From Halorubrum sp. CSM-61 (GTDB taxonomy: Archaea; Halobacteriota; Halobacteria; Halobacteriales; Haloferacaceae): DNA of 64,000 nt. The notes below the pieces were generated by a model that was not told the origin of the DNA, ran no database searches, and worked only from the letters and a program-made list of their open reading frames with translations. Below, piece by piece: positions 18,293 through 27,840 of this stretch. Location of the stretch: NCBI RefSeq assembly GCF_003781945.1, contig NZ_RJJW01000012.1, forward strand, positions 19,219-83,218, read 5' to 3'. The position numbers were made by a program, and so were the translations under genes. Positions within the stretch are counted from its first letter, which is position 1. Every line of letters starts with the position of its first letter.

Positions 18293-19258
18293 GTGAGCCG
18301 TCTAGTAGTGACCGGAGTAACAGATATCATCTTGACAGCCGTGTTCCCCGTCCTCTCGCTGGCAGTTGTCGGGGCTGTCCTCGGATGGGCGACAGATGTC
18401 GATGTCGACGGACTCAACACGCTCGTCCTCTACGTCCTGTTTCCGGCACTCATCTTCGACAGCACTGCGACGGCGTCGGTTTCCGGCGGCGCGATTACGA
18501 AAATATTCGTCGGAATCGTGGCTTTCACCGTCGTGATGTTCGCCCTTTCCGACGGGCTGGCGAGGATACTCACGGACAGGGCCGGCGTACAAAACGCGAT
18601 AGCCCTGACCGGAGTCTTCTCGAACGCGGGCACCTTCGGTATCCCGGTGTCGGCGTTCGCGTTCGGTTCGGCCGGACGCAGCGCTGCCGTCATCTACGTC
18701 ACGTTCCAAAGTGCGTTGATGTACACCGTTGGTGTGACAATAGCGTCGCGCGGGTCAACTGTCTCCGGAAGCGCGCTGTCGGAGGTACTGCGGCTCCCGA
18801 TACTGTACGCTGCCGGACTCGGTGGCTCACTCGCGTACCTCGGGGCGGTCCCGTCGACCGACGGGCCGTTCATGTCCGTTATCAAACTTACCGGCGACGC
18901 GGCGATCCCGGTCATGCTCATCATGCTCGGCGTCCAACTGGTCCGTACCGACCTACGTGGAGCCGTCAGGCCGGCGGTCCCAGCGGTCACGCTCCGCCTG
19001 CTCGTCGCACCGGTGGCCGCACTGGTCATCGCGCTCGCACTCGGGTTCAGGGATTCGACTGTCGCGAAGGTGTTCGTACTCCAGTGTGCGGTACCCGCCT
19101 CTATCGCGACCCTAATCCTCACGTTGGAGTACACTGATACGACGGCCCAGACGACCACCGCGGGCCAGTTCGTCGGGACGGTCATCTTCCTGACGACGGT
19201 GCTCGGCGCGCTGACCGTCTCGGTTCTCATCGTGGCGCTCCAGTTGCTCCCCCTGTGA
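18293..19258 (+). CDS. AEC (auxin efflux carrier) family transporter
   Basis: About 321 residues with some ten membrane segments in the AEC pattern (LPILYAAGLGGSLAYLG, DAAIPVMLIMLGVQL). The open frame reaches TTG 18212, but that would leave only 6 bases to the divergent dehydrogenase; GTG 18293 or GTG 18308 just before the first membrane segment is preferred. AEC proteins export or import organic acids. It is likely to move a carboxylate handled by this island. Confidence 0.75.
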   Translation: MSRLVVTGVTDIILTAVFPVLSLAVVGAVLGWATDVDVDGLNTLVLYVLFPALIFDSTATASVSGGAITKIFVGIVAFTVVMFALSDGLARILTDRAGVQNAIALTGVFSNAGTFGIPVSAFAFGSAGRSAAVIYVTFQSALMYTVGVTIASRGSTVSGSALSEVLRLPILYAAGLGGSLAYLGAVPSTDGPFMSVIKLTGDAAIPVMLIMLGVQLVRTDLRGAVRPAVPAVTLRLLVAPVAALVIALALGFRDSTVAKVFVLQCAVPASIATLILTLEYTDTTAQTTTAGQFVGTVIFLTTVLGALTVSVLIVALQLLPL

Positions 19259-19311
19259 GCGTCGACGCTATCACACTGGGATTTTTATCTTTACGCGCTG
19301 GAGTTGAACGT

Positions 19312-20646
19312 ATGATACGGAATAGAGACTCGCTCGCGCACAGTCCTGGCCGCGAAGTAGCGCTCGATTGTATCGAGGCAGCTATTGAGGGGGCGGACCC
19401 CGAAACGGCGACCCGAGATGCCGTCTCGCTGACGGGAGACACTCTCGACATCGGGGGGGCGACCTACGACCTCACCAAGTACGAGGATATCGTCGTGGTC
19501 GGTGCCGGGAAGGCGACCGGTGGTGCGACGCGTGCGCTTGAATCGACGCTCGGGGAACGGATCACCGACGGCGTTGTCGTCACCAAGATGCCGACCGACA
19601 CCGCGTACGTCCGAGCGATCACCGGTGATCACCCGGTTCCGTCGGAACAGAACGTCGAAGCCACGGCGGAGATACTGGATCTGGTCGACGCGGCCGGCGA
19701 AGAGACGTTGGTCGTGGTCGTACTGACCGGCGGAGCGAGCGCGCTGTTGTCCGCACCGGCTTCTGACCTCTCACTGAGTCACTTACAGGAGACGACCGAC
19801 AGACTGCTCAAGAACGGCGTTCCGATAGACGAGATAAACGCCGTCCGCAAGCACCTCTCGGCGGTCAAGGGCGGGCAACTGGCACGTCGTGGTGACCCGG
19901 CGAGGGTCGTCGGCGTCATGCTCAGTGACGTCGTCGGCGACGACCTCGGCACAATCGGTAGCGGACCGACCGCCCCCGACAAGACGACCTACGCCGACGC
20001 CGTGGCAGTGCTTGACCGCTACGATGTCGACGTGCCGTCGGCGGTCCGCACCCATCTATACGGGGGAGTCGAAGGAGGTCGCTCAGAGACGCCGGGACCC
20101 GGAGAGACGGCGGTCGACCGTGCGGACAATCATGTCGTCGTAAACAACGCGACCGCACTCGAATCAGCGGAGACGGCCGCGCGGGACGCCGGTTACGAGT
20201 CCCTCAGGCTGTCGTCTCGCATACGGGGGGAGGCCCGTGAGGTGGTGAAGCCGCTGGTCGCCGTCAGTGAGGAGATTGCAGCAACTGGAGCCCCGGTCGA
20301 GCCCCCGGCGGTCGTCCTTGCAGGCGGAGAGAGCACGGTCACCATCACGGGCGAGGGCGGCAGCGGCGGGCCGAACCAGGAGGCCGTCCTCTCGGGCGCG
20401 CTCGAACTCGCTGAGGACACGGTGCTTGCGGCCGTCGACACTGACGGCGAAGACGGAAGCTCCAACGCAGCGGGGGCAATAGCCGACGCGGAGACCGTGA
20501 CTGACGAGGCGCGGGCCCGACGGGCCCTCGACGGGAACGACGCCGGAGCCTACTTACAGGAGATCAACGCAGTAATCGAGACAGGGCCGACAGGTACGAA
20601 CGTCAACGACGTCGTCGCGCTTGTCGTCTCGGACCGCAACGAGTGA
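19312..20646 (+). CDS. glycerate 2-kinase (GckA / MOFRL type)
   Basis: 444 residues from ATG 19312, chosen because the paralogue at 20680 starts with the same MI-NR motif; an in-frame GTG overlapping the upstream stop (19255) is the alternative. Conserved blocks are VVVGAGKATG, the LTGGASALLSAP loop, NAVRKHLSAVKGGQLA, SDVVGDDLGTIGSGPT and the C-terminal DTDGEDGSSNAAGA. The enzyme phosphorylates D-glycerate to 2-phosphoglycerate, feeding lower glycolysis. It faces its paralogue tail to tail with 33 bases between stops. Confidence 0.88.
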   Translation: MIRNRDSLAHSPGREVALDCIEAAIEGADPETATRDAVSLTGDTLDIGGATYDLTKYEDIVVVGAGKATGGATRALESTLGERITDGVVVTKMPTDTAYVRAITGDHPVPSEQNVEATAEILDLVDAAGEETLVVVVLTGGASALLSAPASDLSLSHLQETTDRLLKNGVPIDEINAVRKHLSAVKGGQLARRGDPARVVGVMLSDVVGDDLGTIGSGPTAPDKTTYADAVAVLDRYDVDVPSAVRTHLYGGVEGGRSETPGPGETAVDRADNHVVVNNATALESAETAARDAGYESLRLSSRIRGEAREVVKPLVAVSEEIAATGAPVEPPAVVLAGGESTVTITGEGGSGGPNQEAVLSGALELAEDTVLAAVDTDGEDGSSNAAGAIADAETVTDEARARRALDGNDAGAYLQEINAVIETGPTGTNVNDVVALVVSDRNE

Positions 20647-20679
20647 TAGAGTGAGAATAGCCGATGGCGGCCTATGCGC

Positions 20680-22014
20680 TCATTCGTCGACGACCAGTAC
20701 GTGGATGTCGTTGACGTTCGTCCCCGTAGAGGAGATGTCGACGCAGTCTCCCCGATCGTGGAGAAACGCCGGCGCGCCGTGCTCGTTGAGGGCGTCCCAC
20801 GCGTCGGCGACCGGATACCCGGTCGTGGTGTCGACGACCGCGCCCGCTGTGTCGGCGAACCCGTCGAAGCCGTCGGTGCCGACGCTGGCCAGCGCGGCGT
20901 CCGATGTGAGCGACCGGTGGAACTCGACGGCGGCGCTGAGCGCGAACTCCTGGTTGGGCCCGGTGTCGTCGTCTTCGGCCGTCATCGCGGTCGTCTGACC
21001 AGTTGCAAGGACGACCGCCGGGGGCTCGACCGGCTCCCCCGTGGCCGTTATCTCCTCGCCGACGGCGACCAGCGCCTTCGCCGCTTCCCGGGCGGCACCG
21101 CGCAGCCGGGAAGTGAGGATCACGGGCTCGAACCCCTGCTCGCGGGCGGCTTTACGCGCGCCGGCTAGGGCGGTCGTACCGTCCGCGATAGTGTGACACG
21201 AGATGCGTTCGAACACCGAGGCGCCGGTCGTCGGCGTCTCCGGGATGGCACCGCTTCGACCGCGCTCAAGGTGATTGACGACCCGTTGGGGCGGGTCGAT
21301 GTCGTACCGTTCGAGGATATCGAGGGCGTCGGCGTACGTCGACTCGTCGGGGAGGGTCGGGCCGCTGGCGACGGCAGCCGCGTCGTTTTCGACGACATCG
21401 CTGAACACCATCGTCACGACCTGGGCCGGCATCGCCGCGCGGGCGAGTTTCCCGCCTTTTACCTCCGAGAGGTGTTTCCGGACGACGTTGATGTCCATGT
21501 CGCTGCCGCCGCTCGCGAACAACCGTTCGGTCAGCACCTGGAGGTCCGAAAGCGAAATGTCGGCAACCGGGGCCGAGAGGAGGGGGCTCCCACCGCCGGA
21601 GAGCACAGTCACGAGCAGGTCCGTCTCCGTGGCGGTCGACGCCAGATCCAGCACACGTCTGGTGCCGGCCATACACCGCTCACTCGGGACCGGGTAGTCA
21701 CCTTCGACGATGTCGACGGTATCGGTCGAGACCGGGTCGTCGGTGACGACCACCCCGTCCGTGATTCGGCTGCCGAGTTTGGCCTCCAGGGCCGCCGCGA
21801 CGTGGCCGGCGACGTTCCCGCCACCCACGACGTAGACGTCGTCGAACGCATCGAGGTCGTACTTGGTGTCGTCGATACGGAGGCGGTTGTCCGAGACGGC
21901 GACCGTCTCCTCGATGACCGCGTCGGGATGAGCCGCGTCGATGGCGCTCTCGACGCACCTGATAGCGACCTCGCGCAGGTCGGTTCGCGCGACCCGGTTG
22001 CGATTGAGTATCAT
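20680..22014 (-). CDS. glycerate 2-kinase paralogue (GckA / MOFRL type)
   Basis: 444 residues from ATG 22014, the same length as the gene at 19312. It has the same blocks (VVGGGNVAGH, LSGGGSPLLSAPV, NVVRKHLSEVKGGKLA, SDVVENDAAAVASGPT, GTDGFDGFADTAGA). The cofactor-like glycine motif is GGGN instead of GAGK, and SDVVENDA replaces SDVVGDDL, so the two copies have diverged and may differ in substrate. It is 49 bases upstream of the permease gene on the same strand and is likely co-transcribed with the importer downstream of it in sequence but upstream in transcription. Confidence 0.85.
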   Translation of the reverse strand: MILNRNRVARTDLREVAIRCVESAIDAAHPDAVIEETVAVSDNRLRIDDTKYDLDAFDDVYVVGGGNVAGHVAAALEAKLGSRITDGVVVTDDPVSTDTVDIVEGDYPVPSERCMAGTRRVLDLASTATETDLLVTVLSGGGSPLLSAPVADISLSDLQVLTERLFASGGSDMDINVVRKHLSEVKGGKLARAAMPAQVVTMVFSDVVENDAAAVASGPTLPDESTYADALDILERYDIDPPQRVVNHLERGRSGAIPETPTTGASVFERISCHTIADGTTALAGARKAAREQGFEPVILTSRLRGAAREAAKALVAVGEEITATGEPVEPPAVVLATGQTTAMTAEDDDTGPNQEFALSAAVEFHRSLTSDAALASVGTDGFDGFADTAGAVVDTTTGYPVADAWDALNEHGAPAFLHDRGDCVDISSTGTNVNDIHVLVVDE

Positions 22015-22063
22015 ACGCTCCTGTCGGCCGTCGCCGAACAAGAAGATACCGGTGGGTGCGGCC

Positions 22064-22942
22064 TCAGGAGGCGACGCGGAACCCACGCAGGAGATAGCGC
22101 TGCAGGAAGTAGACGAGCAACAGCGGCGGAACCGCGATGAGGGCGCTGGCCGAGAGAATCGCGCCCCAGTCGACGGCGTTGGACTCCGTGAAGAACAGGA
22201 CCCCAACTGGCAGCGTCCGCATCGAGGGCTCCTGCATCAGGATGTTCGCCATCGTGAAGTCGTTCCATGATACCGCGAAGGCGAAGATAGCAACCGCGAT
22301 AAGCCCCGGTTTCGCCATCGGCAAGGCAATACCGAAGAAGCTCCGTAACCTGCTCGCGCCGTACATCCACGCCGACTCTTCGAGGCTGATAGGGACCGTC
22401 TGGAAGAACTGCCACATCAGCCAAATGCTGAAGGGGACGGTCAGCGCCGACTGTGCGAGTATCAGCCCGACGTAGGTATTGGTCATACCGACGGCGTACC
22501 ACAGCAGGAACATCGGCATGACGAGGAGAATCGGCGGGTACATGTACGAGAAGATGGTCGTCTGGGCGATGCGTTTCTTCCCGGGGAGCTCCACGCGCGT
22601 CAGCGCGTACCCCGCGAGCGTCGACGTGACGATGGTGACGGCCACGACACCCAGAGCGACGATGATGCTGTTGGCGTAGAAAGTTAGGAACTGGGAGTCG
22701 ACGAGGAGCGCCCGGAAGTTTTCGAACGTTATCTCCTGGGGCAGATAGTACACCGTCTGGTCGTACAGTTCGTTCCGTGGCTGTAGCGCCGCCTTCGCCA
22801 TCCAGAATATCGGGAAGAAGTACATGATGCTCATCGATATCAGGATGACGTAGTTCGCCGCACGCTTGGCGCTGCGACGCCGGTTCCACTTCGTGGCTTC
22901 GTCGTCCGGGTTCAGGCCGGGGATGTAGTCGACGAGGCTCAT
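22064..22942 (-). CDS. sugar-type ABC transporter permease (MalG/UgpE-like)
   Basis: 292 residues with six membrane segments and the EAA coupling loop (EESAWMYGASRLRSFFGIALPM, Gly-x9-Leu-Pro pattern) in the C-terminal half. It overlaps the upstream permease by four bases (22939-22942). This is the second channel subunit of a carbohydrate-uptake family 1 importer. Confidence 0.88.
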   Translation of the reverse strand: MSLVDYIPGLNPDDEATKWNRRRSAKRAANYVILISMSIMYFFPIFWMAKAALQPRNELYDQTVYYLPQEITFENFRALLVDSQFLTFYANSIIVALGVVAVTIVTSTLAGYALTRVELPGKKRIAQTTIFSYMYPPILLVMPMFLLWYAVGMTNTYVGLILAQSALTVPFSIWLMWQFFQTVPISLEESAWMYGASRLRSFFGIALPMAKPGLIAVAIFAFAVSWNDFTMANILMQEPSMRTLPVGVLFFTESNAVDWGAILSASALIAVPPLLLVYFLQRYLLRGFRVAS

Positions 22943-23874
22943 GTTTCCACCTCAGATGCCGGGTCGAAGGCACGCAGGTAAAGGACGCCCGCGACCACGA
23001 GAAGCAGGAACAGGAGCGTCGACGCAGCGAGCGCGGTCCCCATACGGTACTGGGTGAACGCTATCTCGTAGATGTACACCGGGAGCGTCGTCGTCGCGTT
23101 GGCCGGGCCACCGCGCGTGAGAATCCAGATGATGTCGAACTTGTTGAACATCCAGATGCCACGGAGCAGCAACACCAGCAAGACGACGTTCCGGATGTTA
23201 GGGAGCGTCACGTCCCGGAACTGCCGCCAGGCGCTCGCACCGCACATCTGCGCGGCCTCGTAGTGAGACTCCGGAATCGACTGCAGGCGCGCCAGCACCA
23301 TCATCACGATGAACGCAGTGAACTTCCAGGAGTTGGCGACGATGAGCGCGGGCATCGCCCACCGTTCGCTCCCGAAGAAGTACATCGGGCCGTCGGTGAG
23401 ACCGATGTCCTCCAGTCCGTTACTCACGACGCCCAGTTCCGGGTGGCCCATCCACGTGAACATCATGCCGACCACGATGGTCGGGATGAGATACGGGAGC
23501 AGTGCTATCGCACGCGCGACGGCAATACCGCGTAACTCCTTGTTCAGCAGCACCGCCGTAGGGACGGCGACGGCGAGTTGCAGCAGCGTCGACCCGACGG
23601 CGAAGTAGAACGCCTTCCACAGCGAACTCCAGAACATGGGGTCGGCACCCAGGAGATCCACGTAGTTCCCGAGCGCGACGAAGTTCCGTTCCGGATTGAG
23701 CGTACCGATGTCGAACAGGGAGTTGTAGACCGCCCAGACGACCGGCAGGAAGACGACGAACGAGACGAGCAAGACGACCGGGAGGAGAAACAGCGTCCCG
23801 ATGATGCGGTCGTCGCTCTCTACGCGGTCGTGGACGGACTGGGGAATGTAGTCGATGAAACGGGCAATCGACAT
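22939..23874 (-). CDS. sugar-type ABC transporter permease (MalF/UgpA-like)
   Basis: 311 residues, six membrane segments, EAA loop EAAQMCGASAWRQFRDVTLPNI. It starts at 23874, touching the stop of the solute-binding protein, so the three genes are translationally coupled. It pairs with the 22064 permease. Confidence 0.88.
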   Translation of the reverse strand: MSIARFIDYIPQSVHDRVESDDRIIGTLFLLPVVLLVSFVVFLPVVWAVYNSLFDIGTLNPERNFVALGNYVDLLGADPMFWSSLWKAFYFAVGSTLLQLAVAVPTAVLLNKELRGIAVARAIALLPYLIPTIVVGMMFTWMGHPELGVVSNGLEDIGLTDGPMYFFGSERWAMPALIVANSWKFTAFIVMMVLARLQSIPESHYEAAQMCGASAWRQFRDVTLPNIRNVVLLVLLLRGIWMFNKFDIIWILTRGGPANATTTLPVYIYEIAFTQYRMGTALAASTLLFLLLVVAGVLYLRAFDPASEVET

Positions 23875-25292
23875 TATTCCTGGAGGTTAGAGAGGACGTC
23901 GCGGAGACGGCCCGCGGTGTCCGAGACCGCCTGTTCGGGGTCCTTGCCGCTGATGTTGACGTTGTACAGTAGTGTGCCGAGTTCCTGACTGGTGAACAGT
24001 GACGGCCCGTACTGGTTGTACGGCTCGGTCTCGCCGCCCCAGCTGATGCCTTTCTCGAAGGACTCCTGGACGATTTCCAGGTCCCGCTCTCGGAAGTTCT
24101 CGCTGATGAACTCGCTGTTCCGGTACTCGTCCATCTCGGCGATTTCGGCGATAGTCGGGAAGTTGTGGACCGGAGCGACAGACGTGAGGAAATCGACGAG
24201 ACGGTTCTGCCGGACCGTGAACTCAATGAACTGCCGGGCCTCGTCCTTGTACTCGGCGCCGTCCAGCAGCACCCAGCCGCCGCCGTTGTTGATGAACTGC
24301 TCGGTGCCATTGTGGACCGGGAAGTGCGGGCGGACCTCTCCCTTCCGCTCGGGCGTGTTGTTGATGACCTGTAGCTTCGCGCGCGGCCCGTAGATACTGT
24401 GGGCGGAGTTTCGGGAGACGAACGACTGGAGGATGTCCCCCCACTCGAAGTCGCTCGCGCGCGGCGAGTACTCGTGGAGTTCGTTTAGGTACTCCACCGT
24501 CTCGACGGCCCGGGCCTTGTTGTCGCCCTGGTCGAGTGCTATCTGGACATCGCCGTCGGAGCGACTGGCGACGGACCCGCCGTTGCTCGTTAGGAAGTTC
24601 CAGAAGGTAAACGATGACAGCGACGACGTCGCGCTCGGGACAACTGTCCCGTACATGTCGTCGGAGTTGATTTCGGCGGCAATCTCCTGGTACTCCTCCC
24701 AGGTGAGTGCCGCTGAGGACTCCAGCCCGTACTCCTCGTAGACGTCGCTCCAGTACCACACCTGCGTGGGGTTCGTCCAGAGGGGGACTGTGTAGTCGGT
24801 GCCGTCCATCTGGAGTCGGACGTTGTCGGGGACGTCGCCGCCGTACTCGTCTTCGAACGTCCCTACGAGTTCCGAGACGCCGGCCAGCTGGTCACGGAAG
24901 GCCAGCTGTGCGGCCTGCCCGGTGTCCAGCGTCGCGAGCTCCGGCGTGTTTCCCGTCTGAATCAACGTCGAGATGCGTTCTGTCGGGGAGAGGCTCGAGT
25001 AGTCCATGGTGACGGCGATGCCCGTCTCCTGCATGAACTGGTTGGCCATCCGGTCGAACCACTGCTTTGCCGCCTGGTTCGTCTCGCCGGTGACGACGTG
25101 TATCTCCGCCTCGTCGCCGCCACCGTTCGACCCGCTACCGTTTGACCCGTTGCCGTCACCGTTGCTGGAACACCCGGCGAGCCCGATCCCTGCGACGGTC
25201 GCGACGCTCCCTTTCAGAAACGTGCGTCGGTTCTTGAACTCACTGGTCGCTCCTGATTTTCGGGGAGACCCACCCGTGTGTGAACTTCGCAT
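23874..25292 (-). CDS. extracellular solute-binding protein (family 1, lipoprotein)
   Basis: 472 residues. A Tat-like signal (NRRTFLKGSVATVAGIGLAGC) ends in a lipobox with the anchoring Cys. A Gly/Ser/Asn-rich linker follows, then a typical family-1 binding protein (TLDTGQAAQLAFRDQL, TYE-like WTNPTQVWYWSDVYEEYGL, ARQFIEFTVRQNRLVDF). It captures the substrate outside the cell for the two permeases that follow. The ligand class in this family is oligosaccharides, polyols or glycerol-phosphates. The divergent ATPase starts 165 bases away. Confidence 0.88.
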   Translation of the reverse strand: MRSSHTGGSPRKSGATSEFKNRRTFLKGSVATVAGIGLAGCSSNGDGNGSNGSGSNGGGDEAEIHVVTGETNQAAKQWFDRMANQFMQETGIAVTMDYSSLSPTERISTLIQTGNTPELATLDTGQAAQLAFRDQLAGVSELVGTFEDEYGGDVPDNVRLQMDGTDYTVPLWTNPTQVWYWSDVYEEYGLESSAALTWEEYQEIAAEINSDDMYGTVVPSATSSLSSFTFWNFLTSNGGSVASRSDGDVQIALDQGDNKARAVETVEYLNELHEYSPRASDFEWGDILQSFVSRNSAHSIYGPRAKLQVINNTPERKGEVRPHFPVHNGTEQFINNGGGWVLLDGAEYKDEARQFIEFTVRQNRLVDFLTSVAPVHNFPTIAEIAEMDEYRNSEFISENFRERDLEIVQESFEKGISWGGETEPYNQYGPSLFTSQELGTLLYNVNISGKDPEQAVSDTAGRLRDVLSNLQE

Positions 25293-25456
25293 AGCGGGTT
25301 GAGAACATTACCCCTTGTATTTAACATTAACGTAAGTAAAGATACATATGAGTGTATATCGGGGCGATGACCCCGCGGACATTTCTCTCTACCGATAGCT
25401 TTATAAGTAATTCTCATTGTAGTTTGGAAATAGTTCACAACCTGAACGAGAGAACC

Positions 25457-26602
25457 ATGGCTGCAATAGATGTTGACAATCTACGAAAGGTGTACGACGT
25501 TGCCGGAAACGACGAGGTCGCTGTCGACGGTATCGACCTGACCATCGAGGACGGGGAGTTCGTCACTATCGTGGGTCCAAGCGGCTGCGGGAAGACGACC
25601 ACGCTCCGGTGTATCGCCGGACTGGAAGAACCCACAGAAGGGACCATCACGATAGAAGGCGAGGAGATAACCCACAAACCGCCCCAAAAACGGAACCTCT
25701 CGATGGTGTTCCAGGACATAGCGCTGTACCCGCACATGAGTACGCGTGAAAACATCGCCTATCCGATGGACATAGAGAACGTCCCCGAGGAGGCACAAAA
25801 GAGGAAGATTCAGGAGGCGACCGAGACGCTCCAGATAAACGAGCTCCTGGACAAAAAACCCGGCGAGCTATCTGGCGGACAGGCACAGCGCGTCTCGCTG
25901 GCCCGGGCTATTGTCCGCGACCCGGCAGCGTTCCTGCTCGACGAGCCGATGAGCGACCTCGACGCCAAGCTGAAGATGGAGATGCGCAAGGAGATGGGGA
26001 AGATTCACCGGGAACTGGACGCGACCATGGTGTACGTGACCCACGATCAGGAGGAGGCAATGACGCTTTCGGACAAGATCGCCGTCCTGAACCACGGGAT
26101 CGTCGAGCAGTTCGGCAGCCCCGAACATGTCTACCAGAACCCGGCGAACACCTTCGTCGCACAATTCATCGGGAGCCCGAGCGTCAACCTGCTCGACGTC
26201 GAACGGAAGTCGTTAACGGACGACGAAATCTCGGTCGAGCTCCCCTCCGGCGAGGAGGTCTCGTTCCAGTATGACCCCGACCTGAGTGTCGAGCCGTCGT
26301 CGGTGCCCGAGGAACTCGTCCTTGGTTTCCGCCCCCGACACACCGAAGTAGTCGAGTTCACCGACGGTGAAGCAATCCGTGCCGAGACGGTGCTGAACGA
26401 ACCGATAGGCGACGACGTGATTCAGTATCTCGACGGACCTCAGGGGGAAATTCGGGCGGTCATTCCCCGCCAAGACGTGCTGCCAGAGGAGACGACAGTC
26501 GAGGTCCGGGCCCAGACCTCCGGGACCTTCATCTTCGACCGCGACAGCGGGAAGCGCCTCCTCCGCGGAAAGGAGCGAAAGCGAACCGTCTCGGTCGCGT
26601 AG
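25457..26602 (+). CDS. ABC transporter ATP-binding protein (MalK/UgpC-like)
   Basis: 381 residues from ATG 25457 (MAAIDVDNLRKVY). Walker A GPSGCGKTT, Q-loop VFQDIALYPHM, signature LSGGQAQR, Walker B LLDEPMSDLD and switch His (THDQEEAM) are all present. The C-terminal OB/TOBE region is of MalK type (LGFRPRHTEVVEF). It is transcribed divergently from the binding-protein/permease operon and completes the importer. The upstream frame to 25352 is not used. Confidence 0.9.
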   Translation: MAAIDVDNLRKVYDVAGNDEVAVDGIDLTIEDGEFVTIVGPSGCGKTTTLRCIAGLEEPTEGTITIEGEEITHKPPQKRNLSMVFQDIALYPHMSTRENIAYPMDIENVPEEAQKRKIQEATETLQINELLDKKPGELSGGQAQRVSLARAIVRDPAAFLLDEPMSDLDAKLKMEMRKEMGKIHRELDATMVYVTHDQEEAMTLSDKIAVLNHGIVEQFGSPEHVYQNPANTFVAQFIGSPSVNLLDVERKSLTDDEISVELPSGEEVSFQYDPDLSVEPSSVPEELVLGFRPRHTEVVEFTDGEAIRAETVLNEPIGDDVIQYLDGPQGEIRAVIPRQDVLPEETTVEVRAQTSGTFIFDRDSGKRLLRGKERKRTVSVA

Positions 26603-26660
26603 TGGCGGCCCGGCCGACCTCGTTTTTACCCTGTACTACCCGATCAGCGTTGCGACCCAA

Positions 26661-27713
26661 TTACGGGAGTTCGACGCCGTACCGCTCACCGAGATCTCCG
26701 AGAGTGTCGTACACACCGCTTCCGATAGGGATGCCTTCGGCTGATCGCTTCTCACGAGTCTCTGCCTCGATTTCGCCCGGGAGTTTGACTTCCTCGATTC
26801 CGTCGCTGGTCCGGATCTCTTTGAGCCCCTCTATCATCTGGTCGATGTCAGATTTGAACGCCGGGACATCACGGAATGCCGAGATATCTATCGCGCCGAC
26901 AAAGTGACCGACGCGCTGGGGACTGGTATAATCGTCGTACAGCGAATCGACCTCGGGGCTAGTCCCCATCCCCGAAAGGAGTCCCGAACACACGTCGACA
27001 AGCAATCCAAGTCCGTACCCCTTCGGTCCACCGACTGGGCGCAACGCTTCGACATCTTCGGGTTCGGTGGCTGGCTGACCCGACTCATCAATGGCCCAGT
27101 CGTCGGGGATAGAGTCGCCTTCCTCCTCGGCGACATGTATCTTCCCTTTCGCGACGACGCTCGTCGCCATGTCAAGCGTTATCGGGAATGATCGCTGGGT
27201 GGGAATCGAGAATCCGAGCGGATTCGTACCGAAGAACGGGTCCAGTCCGCCGAACGGGACAACATTTGGCCCCACGTTAGTCATGGCGAATCCGATACAG
27301 TCTGCTCTAGCCGCTTTCTGCGTGTAATAGGCTGCCGTCCCGAAGTGGTTGCTGTTCCGGATGGAGGCGAACGCAGCGCCGGTCTCGGCAGCAGCCTCGA
27401 CTGTCGCTTCCATGGCGGCGTCCGTCGCAACCTGGCCGAGCCCGTCGTCGGCGTCGACGTGGAGCGACGACGGCCCCGAACGGTCGATAGTGATGTCGGG
27501 GTCAGGGTTGAACCCACCGCCCTCAATGTTCTCGATGTAGGGTTCCAACCGAACGACGCCGTGTGAGTCGACACCGCGAAGGTTAGCGGTTACGAGTGCG
27601 TTACTGGCGATACGAGCGTGGTCGTCTGGCAGCCCCCCTTCCGAGAACACCTCGAATACGAACTGTTCGAGGTCCTCGGCAGGTAACTGCACTTCTTCGT
27701 GCTGTTTAGACAT
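26661..27713 (-). CDS. Ldh_2 family malate/L-lactate/sulfolactate dehydrogenase
   Basis: 350 residues from ATG 27713. Family signatures are RGVDSHGV (N-terminal), NSNHFGTAAYY (catalytic His), FGTNPLGFSIPT and GGPKGYGL. These NAD(P)-dependent enzymes oxidise L-2-hydroxyacids such as malate, sulfolactate, ureidoglycolate or 2,3-diketogulonate. With a D-specific dehydrogenase at 17258 the island can handle both stereochemistries. It is divergent from the MBL-fold gene. Confidence 0.85.
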   Translation of the reverse strand: MSKQHEEVQLPAEDLEQFVFEVFSEGGLPDDHARIASNALVTANLRGVDSHGVVRLEPYIENIEGGGFNPDPDITIDRSGPSSLHVDADDGLGQVATDAAMEATVEAAAETGAAFASIRNSNHFGTAAYYTQKAARADCIGFAMTNVGPNVVPFGGLDPFFGTNPLGFSIPTQRSFPITLDMATSVVAKGKIHVAEEEGDSIPDDWAIDESGQPATEPEDVEALRPVGGPKGYGLGLLVDVCSGLLSGMGTSPEVDSLYDDYTSPQRVGHFVGAIDISAFRDVPAFKSDIDQMIEGLKEIRTSDGIEEVKLPGEIEAETREKRSAEGIPIGSGVYDTLGDLGERYGVELP

Positions 27714-27840
27714 GACGTACGTCGTGCGTTTACAGCGAGTGAACGCGTGGTATATAAAGCCAGTGGTGAGGGTGATCGAGACAGCAATCGGCCGATTCGC
27801 CCAAACTTTGATAACTACCGGTGGTTCACGTACGCCCATC

